Below are positions 49,480 through 61,431 of a stretch of DNA of 64,000 nt, piece by piece (position 1 is the first letter of the stretch; each line of letters opens with the position of its first letter). The stretch is taken from positions 62,001 through 126,000 of the forward strand of contig JAYEVG010000030.1 in NCBI GenBank assembly GCA_036346395.1. Direction: 5' to 3'. Source of the stretch: Hsuehochloa calcarea. Taxonomy: Eukaryota > Streptophyta > Magnoliopsida > Poales > Poaceae. The notes under the pieces were generated by a model, which was given only the letters and a program-made list of their open reading frames with translations, had not been told where the DNA came from and ran no database searches. The translations under genes and the position numbers were made by a program.

Positions 49480-51022
49480 TGTTGGAAATATGCCCTAGAG
49501 GTAATCATAAAAATGATTATATTTCATTATATTCACAACATTAGATAATATGTTATCTTGTTCCTAGAATAATATCAATAATATTTATTATCAAGTATGT
49601 GACTTGATTGTGAAACTCTATATTTCTGCGATGATTATTCTTAAACGTTCCCTGGTCGGAAACATATGAGAACACATATGAATAGATTAGTATATGTATT
49701 GGTTGATGACTATGTTTCATAGGTCATGGATATGGAGATATCAAACCAATAATATGGGCACATGTTAGAGAACATGGTGTTGGAAAAACCCCACCTTGAA
49801 ACACTGTTGAGATTGTTATGATTCTATGTATCATTAGTTGATATCAAGCAATGATGATGTATAATCCTTAGACCTGAGATCAGCATAGTTTTCTACATGT
49901 GTAATAGCACTCTTAGGGGTTACCAAACGCTAGTCGTAACTGGGTAGTTATAAAGGTAGATATGCTATGAAATATGCGAGGGATGTGGTGGTCTGATATG
50001 AGATTTGCCCTCCTAACATAACAAGAGATATATCTTTGGGCCCCTCGTTTTGTTCGGATAAAGAAAGTGCATGGCCATGCCACTAGTGGTCGAAGTGTCG
50101 ACCACATAAAGTTAATTTGACACTTGATCGAGAAAGTATTGAACAGTCCATAGATGATACAACATCTCACCTAGAGTTCAACCAGATATCGCGAGGCAAA
50201 GGGAGAATACACGAGAAAGTCTTTCTGTTCGATCAGATATGGACTAGTCGTATGAAGATACGAGCTGGTCATAGGCTGGTCGAACATGATCACTAAGTGG
50301 TCGAAACCTGGTCGTAAGGAGTTACGAATTGGTCGAGACCAAATATGAACTTGTCGTATAGAGATACGAGCTAGTCGTTAGTGATATGGACATGGTCGTA
50401 GATCATATTGCATTAAGGTTCGTCCGATATATTCTATTTGTGTTTGAGAATCGTGGTGTGCTGCTAGGTACCGCTAACGATCAGTGGTCGAAAAGAGTTT
50501 CCGAGTCACAACCGATTACACATGAACCTATAAGGTCGCACACTTAAAGGGCTAGAATTTGATTTGGATGATGATTCGAATTCTTATAGGCCACGAGTTT
50601 CTAATGGGCCTCAAGTACGAGACCCATCATGGATGCCTATATATATAGAGGGTGGTGGCATAGGGTGAGGATGATCTTTTGAAGAACTCCCGAAACTCTA
50701 ACAGTCACGCCTTCTTCATACCACGCTGTCGGTGCTAGCACTCCAGCGCGTGGTATCCCTGCCCCGTACATGTGGATACCTTGGAGGTGTTGTTGCGAAG
50801 CATCAGCACTAGGACGATCCACAACTTGAGACAAATACAAGACTCACAGAAGAAGACGTGCAGCGAGTACGACTACGACTGCATCAACTCACTACATCGA
50901 CTCTACTTCCGCTACTAGTCGATGCGTCTAGTGGTAATCTCGTGGTCTATTACCAGTGGAGGTCCCTTGATTGCACGGTAAAATTATATTTTGTTCTATC
51001 GTGGTCTACCCGTAACCCTTCA
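49480..51022 (+). mobile_element. Solo LTR of a BARE/Angela/RIRE1-like Copia element
   Basis: Begins TGTTGGAAATATGCCCTAGA, the well-known start of Angela/BARE/RIRE1-type LTRs, and ends CCCTTCA. ATGAG is duplicated on both sides (49475-49479, 51023-51027). A TATA-like run ATATATATAGAGG lies near 50640. At 1543 bases it has the family's LTR length. No internal region remains, so the rest was removed by recombination between LTRs. Confidence 0.88.
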
Positions 51023-51576
51023 ATGAGGACGAGGCGAGGCGGCACGGCGAACCAGCGGGGGCCATGGCCTTCCATCGGTGCAGCAGAAGTTGAGACCGCG
51101 AGGAGCAATCCGACGACGAACAGCCCAAACAGCCAAATCGACGCACCCGAGGTCGATGCCGATGTTGCTGCACGAAGGGCACGACAGCCGAAGGGGACGA
51201 CAGATCCAGAGAGCTCGGGCAACGTTGCTGCTGCGCTCCGAGCTCCCTGCGACAGGCGGTCGAGCGTTGGGTGACATCTGGCAGAGACGACGCCATGGAT
51301 GGATCCAAGTCTGGACACCCCCGGAAGCGGAGATTACTCCTCCTGAGGGGAGCGGCAGCGGAGACGAGTAGGGGCTACGAGTAGGCGGCGGCTACAATAA
51401 CCCTAACCCTAACCTTTACTCTGATACCATGTTATGAGTATTGTGTGTATGAATTCAAATGCCTAATATGTAATATATATAAAGTATACAAAGGCGTATG
51501 CCATATACAAATAAGACAATACAAAAAACAGATAAAGAATACAAAAGAGTCCTTATTCTAATACCTTATTCTAACA

Positions 51577-52838
51577 GCACATACGTTAATATACATGCAG
51601 GTGCACCGCACGAACAATAACCGCATAAATCCGAAAAATCCAGGATATGTGCAATCGGAGCCACGCCTAGAATAGCAAAGTGCAAAACCCCCACAAGTTC
51701 ACCGCACAAAACTCCATACAAAAATTTCTACCATGCTGAAATCTCAGAGCCGCTACTCAAATCTTCAACCCAGAGTCTCATAAGTCACACCACCACACAT
51801 CGCAACATGCAGTGAGCCACCTTGCAATCCACCATGCAACCAGAATGAGCACCCCAACCACAAGCAATCTCCACCTTAACACTGTCAGTACAGTATCCTA
51901 ATCTATTTGAACTTAGAGAGGTATGCTATAAAGATTCCTATATGAATCCTAATAGAATTAGAATTTCAACTTCTCTCTTTCGAGAAGAACTAAAGGGTAC
52001 TATATAAAATCCCGATGGGTGGTAGTCATGAAGAACCTAAACTACAAAACAATTCATCCAAATCAAGATACACACAAAAGGATTAGAGGTTATGTTATTA
52101 TTTAGTACTAGATTCTTGTATAGAGCAAGAATCCAATAATACTAAAAGGTTCGTTTGGAGGTCATGCTTGAATACAAACTAAAAGATCGGACCATTCATA
52201 TATAGAGAGATGGACCACAAGCATTTGCTACTAAGAATGGATGGGTCATGTCTTATATATGTATGGAAGGTACAAGACAAGCTAAGCTAAAATGGGTGCT
52301 GAAAGTCGATGGGTCGATCAGCTAAACAAAGCTGACTAGTAGTTCAGTTGTACATGTCGGTAAGAGTGGTGTAGGCAATACGAGGTAAACTCACATAAGG
52401 TATCTGCGTGAAACTGGCAAGTGAAGCAAGAGTTCGTTTGAGTTAGCTCCAAATTGGTAGTGAGAGGTCAAGGACTCAAGGTAGCCAGGTTGAGCTTTGA
52501 TGGGGCCTAGCTGCTTACTGCTACATAGCTAGCTCCCCTTTGCCTCATTGTTAGCTCACGATGGAAACAAATCATCTACGGTTGAGAAAAAAAATTCACA
52601 CGGCACAGATGATATGCATAAATCAAAGGCCACGGGTATCGATGGTACCTCCTCAACGCATGAGATCCTGTTCCAAGTCACTCTAACACGCGCGCGTAAA
52701 TACTAGTACATACTACAACGCATACACGAAGACATTCAGAGAAACTGACAGCGTGACAGGTCAAGTGTTGATAGTAATTTTCATCTTTTGAAATCAAGTG
52801 TTGATAGTACGAATTACTTTGGGGTCATGTCTGTGTGG
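51577..52838. other. Intergenic, no gene seen
   Basis: AT-rich with scattered long runs of unknown origin. No frame over 60 codons resembles a protein. Confidence 0.45.
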
Positions 52839-55080
52839 TGTAACACCCCAGAATTTTCAAAATTTGAGTTTGATTTGAGTTTTGTCGAATTCGGATTTCT
52901 TGCCCAATTCAAAAGGTTTTATCTCATTTTCGCTTTCCCTTTCCGTCTCTCCGTTTTCCCAGTCCGAAGGCTCCGTTGAGGAAATCTGCCACCTCCTCTG
53001 TTCTTTCCCCCCGTGTCGCGCCGCGCACCGCCTCGCCAACGCTGCTCCAAACCTGCTCTAGGACCTCGCCAACTACCCACACCACCTTGCTCGCACATTG
53101 ACGATGTTGTGTCAGCACCGGCGCGCCTCTGTTCTTCGCTCGCGCCATGCCCGTGCTATCGCTGCTAGGTGCTCGACACACCGCAACCGTCGTTGCCGCT
53201 CACGCCAATGCACACCACTCACTCCATTGGGATGCAACCACTCCTGCAACGCCAACCCGCCGCCACCTTGCCCTCCTCCAGTGCTAAAGCCACCACATCG
53301 TCCACGCCACCGCCACGCGCCACGCACCGCGCTCGCCTCGACTCGACCACTGTCGCCACTGCCTCCCAATGGCTATAAAACATGAGCCCACGACACCATC
53401 TCCATCCTCAGCTTCACCACAACCCCACCGGCACCCTCTCTCTATCCCAACGTTGGCCGCCGCCTCCAATCGCCACTGCACTAGGAACCGCCCCGGTGAG
53501 CTCCTCCTCGATCCACCACCACATCCACACCCACTCAACCGTTTCACGAGAACCGCCTCGACGCCCTGAAGCCAACTCCCACCACCAAGCATCCCATCCC
53601 CGCCGCCAGTTCGCTGTCGCCATGCCCCACCGCCATGACACCCACGACCACCGTCGCCAAGACCCCACAAAGCCACCCCGCCTCACCGACACAACCCCCA
53701 TCCCCTGAATCTCAAGTCCCAGCCAATTTGGTTGGAGTGTGCCTGTAGAGCTGCTGTCTCGGTCCTCTGCCTCGGCCATGCGCCACCGCAGTTGCCGACC
53801 CCTCTTCGGGCCACCTCCACCCGCGCAAAACCCAAAAATGTTCACCGCAACACCTGACATCGTTGTCCACTGCCCCACCTGACGCCATTGTCTTCCACCA
53901 TCGCCACTGTAATCACCGTCGCCCTTGGATCGGGTGCCGCGGGAGCTCTCTCCAAGCTCTTGGGCCAAGCGACTGCGAGCCACTCCAAGCTGGGCCAAGA
54001 GGCCTGACCAAACAATTGTTTCATAATGCTATTTAATGGTTTGGTATTGTCACACATTGTTTCATAAATACCGATAAGGACGATTGATTGCTTGCTAATG
54101 AATTTGGTGGAGAGTTGAGGATTAAGACTAAGAAGGTGGACAACCACTAGTTGGTTGATGGTCCATCTCCTCACCCAATAAACTCAGAAAAAGTGAGTCG
54201 AAAGTGAGACCAAGAATATGGACAACCACGAGTTGGTTGAAAGACCATCTCCTCACTTGAGACAGGTAAGGACTAGAGCCTTGTGTCAAATAATAGACAC
54301 AAAACTCGCCCAACCACGAGTTTGATATATCCAACTTGGCTCAGTACACTCCTATTCAAATTGAATATCTACATATTGTCACATGCTCTTGTTGTATAGA
54401 GTAGCCGTAGCATAGGGGTGGGACAGAAGTGGGTCTGAAGGGACACTCGCTGATCTACACAACGGTAGGACAAGTCAGCATCGGACCGCGCACTCCACCA
54501 TTGGCCGATGGTTTCCCGATTGCTGTATTGACCAAGAACCTACTGGGTATATGCTAGAAAGGATGAGCAGTGGCAATGCTTGGTTATTTCAACTCAGTCG
54601 TACGATATCATGTTGTGTGTATATTGCATGATATTATGAGTTTGAGGTATTTTGCGGGTAAAGATGGGCAACTCTGCAGAGTATAATCAATGGGTGGTTC
54701 TAGTAAATAAAACATAAGTAGAGATTTTGAGATGTTAAAATGGTAATTATAAGTGTTGAGAAAACCCCTGATGTTATATTAGTTTGGTTTTACTGTTTTA
54801 AAGGCAAAATATTTTAACTCAAATGATACACCCAACCCTGATCAATTAATTGAAACCTTGAGTAGTTAAATAGCTTTTTCATATGGCTTGCTGAGTATGT
54901 TGTGTATTTAATTTTGCTTAATTTTGATCGGAATATGTATTAGAGGAATGAGTGACACTTTGAAGAATGTGTTTGTGTTGCGACTGCACTCAAACTTCTC
55001 TATGGAATCTCTTTGGTTCTTCTGAATGTAAGTAAATATTTTGAACTTGAAGTGCTCACTCAGCTGTTGCAAAAGTACCC
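52839..55080 (+). mobile_element. Gypsy LTR or LTR fragment of the TGTAACACCCC class
   Basis: Begins TGTAACACCCCAGAATTTTC, the usual start of a large group of grass Gypsy LTRs. As in the LTR at 25213, an AT-rich lead is followed by a GC-rich block (52980-53990) and then AT-rich DNA. No matching second LTR, primer site or clear 3' end was found, so the right border is a guess. A roughly 85-base tandem repeat (TGGACAACCAC, AGTTGGTTGA, CCATCTCCTCAC) lies at 54136-54260. Frames in the GC-rich block (to 194 codons) are chance frames. Confidence 0.55.
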
Positions 55081-56054
55081 GTTAGGCTATAGTTTAAGCA
55101 AATTAATGTTTTTTAAAATGCTAGTGGGCAACTTCGCAAAGGCAACAAAGTAAACGCACAAGTGCAGTTTTAACTTTGCAGCAGAATGTGTGGGGCCGTA
55201 GAAGACAAAAGGCATCAAAGATGAGTAGCCGAAAATGTCGAAGTCTCGAGTCGTGGAGATGACAAATGCACTCAAAGAGGCAGAAAATAAACTCTTTTCT
55301 GTTAAATTCATGCAAAATTTATGTTTTCCAAAATATGTCCAAAACATGTAGGCAGACCCGGCTCCCTGGAGTGAATATGGGATAGCTGCTCGTTCTCCGA
55401 ACAACAGCAGGTATACAACACGTGCTGCCTGGAACGACGTAGTATGACGCAATTTCTTTGTGTGACCGTTTGCTGTGAATTGTTCCCAACATTTTGAAGG
55501 CCAACACAGGAGATATCTCTCTCCGTATGGGGACGCTTAGCTATGTAGGCTGGCACTTTTAGTGAAGGAAGGAGTTGGGCTTCGGCTGGAGGCCCAATTC
55601 AAAAGGATTGATGGTATCTGTGCTCGCAGCGCAAATTTTTTTTTTTTGGCACATTTTGTACTGAATTGAACTTTTGTGAAGTTTATGTGAAATTTCGGTA
55701 GAATTCAAGCGTCTCAAACATGGGCTAAATGAGAGAAACATGGTATTTTGTACTGAATTGAACTTTTGAGAAGTTTGTGTGATTTATTTCTCCACATTTT
55801 GTACTGCCCACCTTTCGGTTCACCTCACTTCCTTCCCCTACCGCCAGCCTCCGCCGTCTGCAGCGCCGCCGAAGAGCGAGATGGAGCGTGTGGCTCTATC
55901 AATTCGGTTATCAAATTCAAACCTAGTGTACAACTCTAGTTTCGGACATATATGACCTTAAAAGACACCAGATAAATACTAGCAAATTTCAAAAGTGACT
56001 TTTATATGCATCATATTTTTTCTATTTCAAGGAGTATCTGTAATAAGACACTAA
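55081..56054. other. Intergenic, no gene seen
   Basis: Mixed sequence. The line TTTTGTACTGAATTGAACTT occurs twice (55656, 55747), and CACATTTTGTACTG a third time near 55793. No protein recognised. Confidence 0.4.
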
Positions 56055-56840
56055 GATTCTGTTTGGTATGACTCCAACTCCCAACTTCATAATCGAAGTA
56101 GGTGGAGTTATGCCAAACGATACAGCTCTAACAAAAAATCGAATCTAGAGTTTGAGAAACTGGAGCAAACCGTAGTGTATTTTCTCAGAACTATGAGAAA
56201 ATTACTCCCCGTATAAAGCAGTCATCCGATTACAAAAATTCTCATATATCTAAAATAAAATTAACCACACTCCTCGTCCTATTCCCCGTTCGCATCCCCC
56301 TCTCTCTCTCGTTCCCCCTCCCAACTCCCGTCATCGCCGACTCCTTCCCCCGTCGCTCCTCGCCACACGGCTCAACGCATCGCAGCCTGTAACCAATGGA
56401 TACCTCAACCTCCCGCAGCGTCCCCGCCCTCGCGCGGAGCCCCTCCCCTTCACCCGCGCCGCCCCCGCCAGCCGCCTCTTCGCCCGCGCCGCACCCGCAG
56501 TCCCCTCCTCCCCTTCGTCCCCCTCGCCTGCGCCGCCCCCGTCGCCTCCGTCCTCCCCTTCGTCCCCCTCGCCTGCGCCGCCCCCGTCGCCCGCGTTGGA
56601 GGACCAAACCCGCCGCTGCTCTCTGTCAGATTGGGACCGCCGCTAGCTCCCTTTCCCCTCCATCCCCCGTTCCCTTCTTCTCCCTCCTCCGCCGCCCCTC
56701 CAACTCCGCCGCTCCCTCCCTCTTCCTCCCCTGCTGCCCCCACGATCTCCCCGCCGTGAGCTGAAGCGTGAAGCCCTCCTCCCCGAGCTGAAGCTAGAGC
56801 AATCTGTAAGAATCTATCCATCCACCCAACTATCTTTGAA

Positions 56841-56841
<1 letters not shown>

Positions 56842-56873
<32 letters not shown>

Positions 56874-57010
56874 ATTAGTTAGATCTCAAGTTACAGGGCG
56901 TGATGTCCTAGCTAGCCAGTGGCGAGTGCTAATACTTGCTCAAATTGTGCGGCATTTGGGTTTAGATGCAGTTCTGACTCTGATCTCTCTCTCTCTCTCT
57001 CTCTCTCTCC
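56842..57010. repeat. Two CT microsatellites
   Basis: Runs of (CT)n at about 56842-56871 and 56983-57010, in what looks like the captured 5' leader of the cyclin gene. An exact repeat of about 33 bases (56513-56547 and 56559-56592, rich in CCCCCTCGCC) lies shortly upstream. Confidence 0.8.
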
Positions 57011-57766
57011 CAGTCTGGTGACCTTTTCTTCTGCTGATTTATTTCCAGTAAGTTAGGTGCATTTAGAGTCGGTTCCAACTGAATTTAGGTGCTAAAAGAA
57101 GCAGAAATTACTTGTTCGCGTGACCTGAGGGTGGGCGAGTTCTTGGGAGGTAGTAGATTTGGGCGCAGCTGCATTATGGAGTAATCACTTGTCAAATATT
57201 TATCCCTTTGATTTTTTTTTCTGGATGATTTGGATTTATAAAGGTGATTCCTCGGGATGGGGGAGGGGAAAATAATATGCCAAAATGGGAGTAAGACCCA
57301 ACTAGTTGTTAGCGCTGATTAAATTGAAACAGTTTCATCCTCACCAAAAGAAGAAGAAGAAGAAAGAAGAAGCAGCAGCAGCAACAGCTTCATGTTGTTT
57401 TTTGTGTATATTTTCACACATTCTTAAGAGAATGCCTAGACATGGAGATTGTATTCCGATTATATTAGAGCTAACTTACAGCAACATTTGGAGACATGTG
57501 TCATCGCCTCACAAAATCTTAGGTTGGCTCTGCATCTTATGAGAAGCAATGGACCTATGAATTTTTGTGCAATGCTATGTGACTGAAAAATTAGCTCCAG
57601 CCTTAATTTCAATGTCTTCTATCTTTTTAAAAATTTATGTGGTAATATGTAAACTAGGTTCAAGTTCTTTACTTTTTTTTGCCCCTTCCGAAGTGTCCAA
57701 ACATCTGTTGTGCCGAAAATTTGTTGGGTAACATCTGCTTATCTTTTACAGTATTAATGTCTGCCT

Positions 57767-58117
57767 ATGGGGTCATTTACAACTGATGCCAGTGATAAAC
57801 ATTGGGAGAGCTACCTGTCCTTGGGTTTGACAGTATCACAGTCAAAGAAAGGAGGTACTGAATTTCCAAAGGTCCTAGTGCTTCTTGCAACATATCTTGA
57901 CAGAGCAGTTCAGAGGAACGAAGAGTTACTAGATTCCAATAAAATAAAGGAGTCAAATACTATTTTTCATGGTCAGAGAGTGCCAGGTCTTAATATACAG
58001 CTATACGCGGAACGCATTTTCAAGTATGCAGAGTGCAGTCCATCTTGCTTTGTGTTGGCACTTATCTACATGGAGAGCTATATATTTGTCTCCCAGCTGC
58101 CAATTACGATGAGGTGA
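57767..58117 (+). pseudogene. Captured fragment of a P-type (U-type) cyclin
   Basis: The 116-codon frame contains FPKVLVLLATYLDRAVQRNE, IFHGQRVPGLNIQLYAERIF and KYAECSPSCFVLALIYME, the first part of the cyclin box of plant P-type cyclins, which bind CDKA and are linked to phosphate sensing and cell division. The protein should be about 200 residues; after IYMES the frame leaves the family and stops (SQLPITMR), so the second half of the cyclin box is missing. The N-terminal part is intact. It could still be transcribed, but would not form a full cyclin fold. Confidence 0.8.
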
Positions 58118-58460
58118 TGTTGCTTCTTAGTTTAGTATTTATGCGCTCTGATTAGAAGAAGACATGACTACACCAGTTTAAGATGGACCTTTGTTTAGTC
58201 TTATCATACATGACCATTCTGTGTTTTTGGTTACCAGCAATAGAACAATACTTTTATAGGCATTGAAAGAATCCTTAAGAATGGTATGTTTTACTGACTC
58301 TTATAGGCATTGAAAGAATCCTTAAGGATGGACACCATAGTTTCTTGGTTTCCAAGAGTAACACTGATGTGCCTATTCCAAGTTTCATTTTTTATTACTT
58401 GAAAGTGATTAACAAGTAGGACTACTCAAGCAAACAAACAAAAATATTCTTCTTTCCTTT

Positions 58461-58911
58461 CAAAAGGGTTTCCGTTGTAAATATGGCTTTGGGACTGTAT
58501 ACAAGGTAACTACGACATATGCATACTTTCTGTAGCTAGTTAGTGACCTGATAATTTGTGTGTGCTTTCAGGCTTTAGTTAAGTATTTCCATTTGTATAT
58601 GGCAAGCCTTGATCATCAGCATTCCATGTTTCAGGGGACGGTTAGAAATGGGCGAGATGTTGCAGTAAAAATACTATTTGCAGTATGCATACTCCAGACA
58701 GGGTATCAAGGAGTTCCTGACAGAGATTGATGTCATCGCAAATGTGAAGCATCCAAACCTTGTCGAATTAGTTGGATGTTGTGTAGAAGGAAACAATCGA
58801 ATTTTAGTGTATGAGTACTTGGAGAACAGCAGTAGGAAGCGCATAGGAGATCGGATGGTGCATTCTAATATTGTACACCGTATCAACTTGTGTGTATCAA
58901 ATTGGCCATGA
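58461..58911 (+). pseudogene. Captured fragment of a receptor-like cytoplasmic kinase
   Basis: A short exon ending at 58505 encodes GFGTVYK, the glycine loop. After an intron, 58635 resumes with GTVRNGRDVAVK, which contains the ATP-binding lysine. About 12 codons later the frame shifts and then reads SRQGIKEFLTEIDVIANVKH, PNLVELVGCCVEGNNRILVY and EYLENSS, the next part of the kinase N-lobe. It stops short of the catalytic loop. The original gene resembles plant cold-responsive or PERK-like kinases. The retained intron shows capture from genomic DNA, not from mRNA. Confidence 0.78.
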
Positions 58912-59340
58912 GTGCTGATTTTGAACGTTGTAATTTTGATTCATGAGCTCTCTGCGCTTTCGTTATGATACTCATTGAGTTAGAATCTTTGTTTTGAACT
59001 TCATATGTTTATGTATGTTTTTTTTTTAAAAAAAAATTGATTGTTGGTGAAAAAGATGGCACATGGATAATTGTTTTTAAAAATAAATGCACAATATGAC
59101 TGAAATCAACTGACTAAACTGTTATAAGTTATGCAATATGGGAGGAAAAAAATTACAAGTCACAAAATGAGGGTAGTACAGTCTTTTTACAAACATCCCA
59201 CTCATTCCTGAAGTTGGAGTTAGTTTTCTAACCAAACATCTCCTTGAACTGCTCTAACTTTTTATAGAAGTGGATTCAAGAGTGAAGTTGGAGTTGAAGT
59301 TGCTAAAACTTGGAGCAGAGCCATACCAAACAGGGCATAA

Positions 59341-61031
59341 GTACTACTACATCTTCAATTTATCATCCTAAGCTACATTCACAACTTGAGGTAACAATAG
59401 GTGTTGATTTGATCAAAGAAATAGAGGAAGTGTTACATGTGGCCAAAATGGCGGATGGGGAGGCTGGCTAAAAGGAAAGAAGGCAATGCTAGCAAATTCC
59501 AAAATTTCCTTTTTGCTGATTTTAATTCCGGAAATTGGAGAGTTTGAATTGTGTGTGTTTAGGAGGTTGAGTTGGTTTCAGATACTATTCACGTATGGTA
59601 CTGTTCATATGAACCATCGCGCTTGCGTGAGAGGCTATTTAAGCCCTATGATCGCACGATGTAAAGTGATAGGTTATAATTTGATGAATAAAATTCAAAA
59701 AAGCCTTTTAGCGCATATCGAGTGTTCATAAGTTGAGAGATTGCGAGAGATCAAGATATCCATATTTTGTTTCAGAGTATTGTTCACTGAATGCTACTAC
59801 TACTTACAATTCAATCTATTAGATTGGTTTGTAAGTGTATTGATTTTCTTATAATTCAATTCATCGAATTGGTTTATGAGATTGCTACTGATCTTGGAGT
59901 AGTACTATGAAAGATTAGACCAACAATCGAAAGCTATCTAATAAGTTAGTTGGATCCTTATCAACGTGTAAGCCGTTGACACAATGAGTACGTGCGTACA
60001 TAGTTTTAAGAAACAAGCAGAGGGTAACTAAACTCCACAGCAAAGGCCCGTACGTAATAATTGAGATCAATCTAAACTAAAGCGAGCTTAATAACTTCCC
60101 TCCAACGCAATCTAGCTTAACCACGGTGGCACACGAGGAAGGAAGCATCGTCCCCGCGCATTTGACCAAACCTAGCTGCACTTTTTTTTTGGGTCACAGC
60201 TTGGCTTGTCGTTTATTTAGCGCGACTAATCACACGATTAGTTCAGCGTATGGTAGCACGTCGGATATCAGACAATCGTCATCTCGGAGCTAGCTAGCTA
60301 GCTACTCTACAATCCAACAGAATGAGCCTAATTAGATTGTAGGCTAGCTAAGCTCGAAATAAATTCCATAAGACCATATCACCTTTAGATCATTGCTTGG
60401 GCCCATCTCAAATCAGGATATGTGGTCATGTAAAGAGATAGTTGATTTATTCTGCCATATATCATGAGATTTATAAGGTCTCATAATGATCTAAAGGTGG
60501 TAAGATCCTGTATAAATTTCTCCTAAAGGTTGTAAGGTCCTGTAGAATTTTCTTCGAGCTAAGCTAGCCTACGGCGGAAGAAAATGTGAGATCCTACCCT
60601 GTCAATTATTGATTCGGTTGATCAAGAGGAATCAACGGTCGATAAGGAGAGTTTCACGGTGAGACGCTCCTTCAGCAAATTTCCTTCCCCTACGGCCGGT
60701 TTGTGCCCTCTCCTTGTGAAAAAGATGTTGCACGACCGGACCTGATTGGTAGTATTTAGGTACGTACGTACCCAACCAACCAATAATCCCTAAATAATGC
60801 ATGCCTAAACTCTGATCATAGCCAATTGTACATTCACACTTTGCAGTATAGCTAGCAGCACTCATGGATGCAATGCAACTATGCAAGCACTCATCAGAGC
60901 TAGCATACAACCAAGCTACAGCAAGGCAGCATGGCTCGGTGCATGATGTGCGAATTATTGAGGCCAACAGAGAGAGAGAGAGGGTGTGTGTGGTGGTTGG
61001 GGGTTAAGTGTACTTAATAATCTAGATGAGG
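59341..61031. other. Intergenic, upstream of the PADRE gene
   Basis: AT-rich with no recognisable gene. It holds one MITE (60339-60573), a run of AGCT repeats at about 60291-60303, and a GA/GT microsatellite at 60969-60991. Confidence 0.45.
60339..60573. mobile_element. Small MITE with about 60 bp inverted ends
   Basis: The left end GTAGGCTAGCTAAGCTCGAA and the right end, in reverse complement GTAGGCTAGCTTAGCTCGAA, differ at one base, and similarity continues through ACCTTTAG. No coding region. No clear target duplication was found. Confidence 0.65.
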
Positions 61032-61041
61032 TCAGGACACA

Positions 61042-61208
61042 GGATCAAGGATAAAAACGGCATTAACCGCCCAAACCGCTAAAAAAATAAATAAATACAA
61101 ATTCCGAGTTCTGAAATTAAATCGATGAACAGTAATTCCGGCCATATTCAAATAACCGGTACTGGAGGGGTCCGATATTTTTACCGTTTCCGATCTTTGA
61201 ATCCTTGA
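61042..61208. mobile_element. Short hAT-like MITE in the PADRE gene promoter
   Basis: The ten bases TCAGGACACA are repeated on both sides (61032-61041, 61209-61218). Inside, GATCAAGGAT and ATCCTTGA(TC) face each other as inverted ends, and the interior has AACCGGT and ACCG motifs as in the element at 41643. Exact ends are uncertain by two or three bases. It lies about 130 bases upstream of the TATA box. Confidence 0.55.
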
Positions 61209-61337
61209 TCAGGACACACATGAAGACGAGTGATGTGCCCATCTATCTCTTTGTGGGAGCCTAAAATTAATACTGGCGCCTCAGTTCCAAATTGTGAACA
61301 TTATTATACTTTGATTCTTAGGATTCTTTGTCCCCTC

Positions 61338-61347
61338 CTATATATAC
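61338..61347 (+). promoter_or_regulatory. TATA box of the PADRE gene
   Basis: CTATATATAC about 90 bases before the start codon at 61432, at a fitting distance for a short leader. Confidence 0.65.
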
Positions 61348-61431
61348 GATGGTCACCTCAGACTGTGAAGAGAGGAGGAGGCTAGCCGACGCACGCATCA
61401 ACAGAGCACAGCAAAGCAAGAAACTAATATA

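Larger units (their letters stand above)
48270..51576 (-). mobile_element. Chimeric small LTR element, copy 3, split by a solo LTR
   Basis: The left part (48270-49479) is homologous to the interiors of the elements at 4017-5360 and 17791-19747, sharing AGCATGCAACTCTTAGAAAA, GATCTCCTC and the lines that follow. The right part (51023-51576) ends with an LTR (51430-51576, TGTTATGAG...CTAACA) next to a primer site ACTCTGATACCA on the plus strand, so the element reads minus. This LTR is not similar to those of the other two copies. No matching left LTR was found. A solo LTR of another family is inserted at 49480. No coding capacity. Confidence 0.6.
56055..59337. mobile_element. PIF/Harbinger-like (Tourist-type) element carrying host gene pieces
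   Basis: The left end GATTCTGTTTGGTATG and the right end, in reverse complement TGCCCTGTTTGGTATG, form inverted repeats that continue loosely (CTCCAACTCC, AACTTC). TAA lies outside both ends (56052-56054, 59338-59340), the three-base duplication of PIF/Harbinger elements. CTGTTTGG-type ends are common in that group. No transposase is present. Instead the 3.3 kb interior holds a GC-rich leader, a P-type cyclin fragment and a receptor-like kinase fragment with an intron, in the same direction. That is the structure of a Pack-type element. Confidence 0.68.

Noticed and set aside
51402..51416. Telomere-like CCCTAACCCTAACC
   Set aside because: Only two to three units next to the primer site of the small LTR element; AACCCTAACC is common after plant LTR primer sites.
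55141..55200. TGTGG near 55189 as the partner of the TGTGG before the LTR at 52839
   Set aside because: It is not preceded by the CA that ends an LTR, and no LTR-like 3' end leads up to it.
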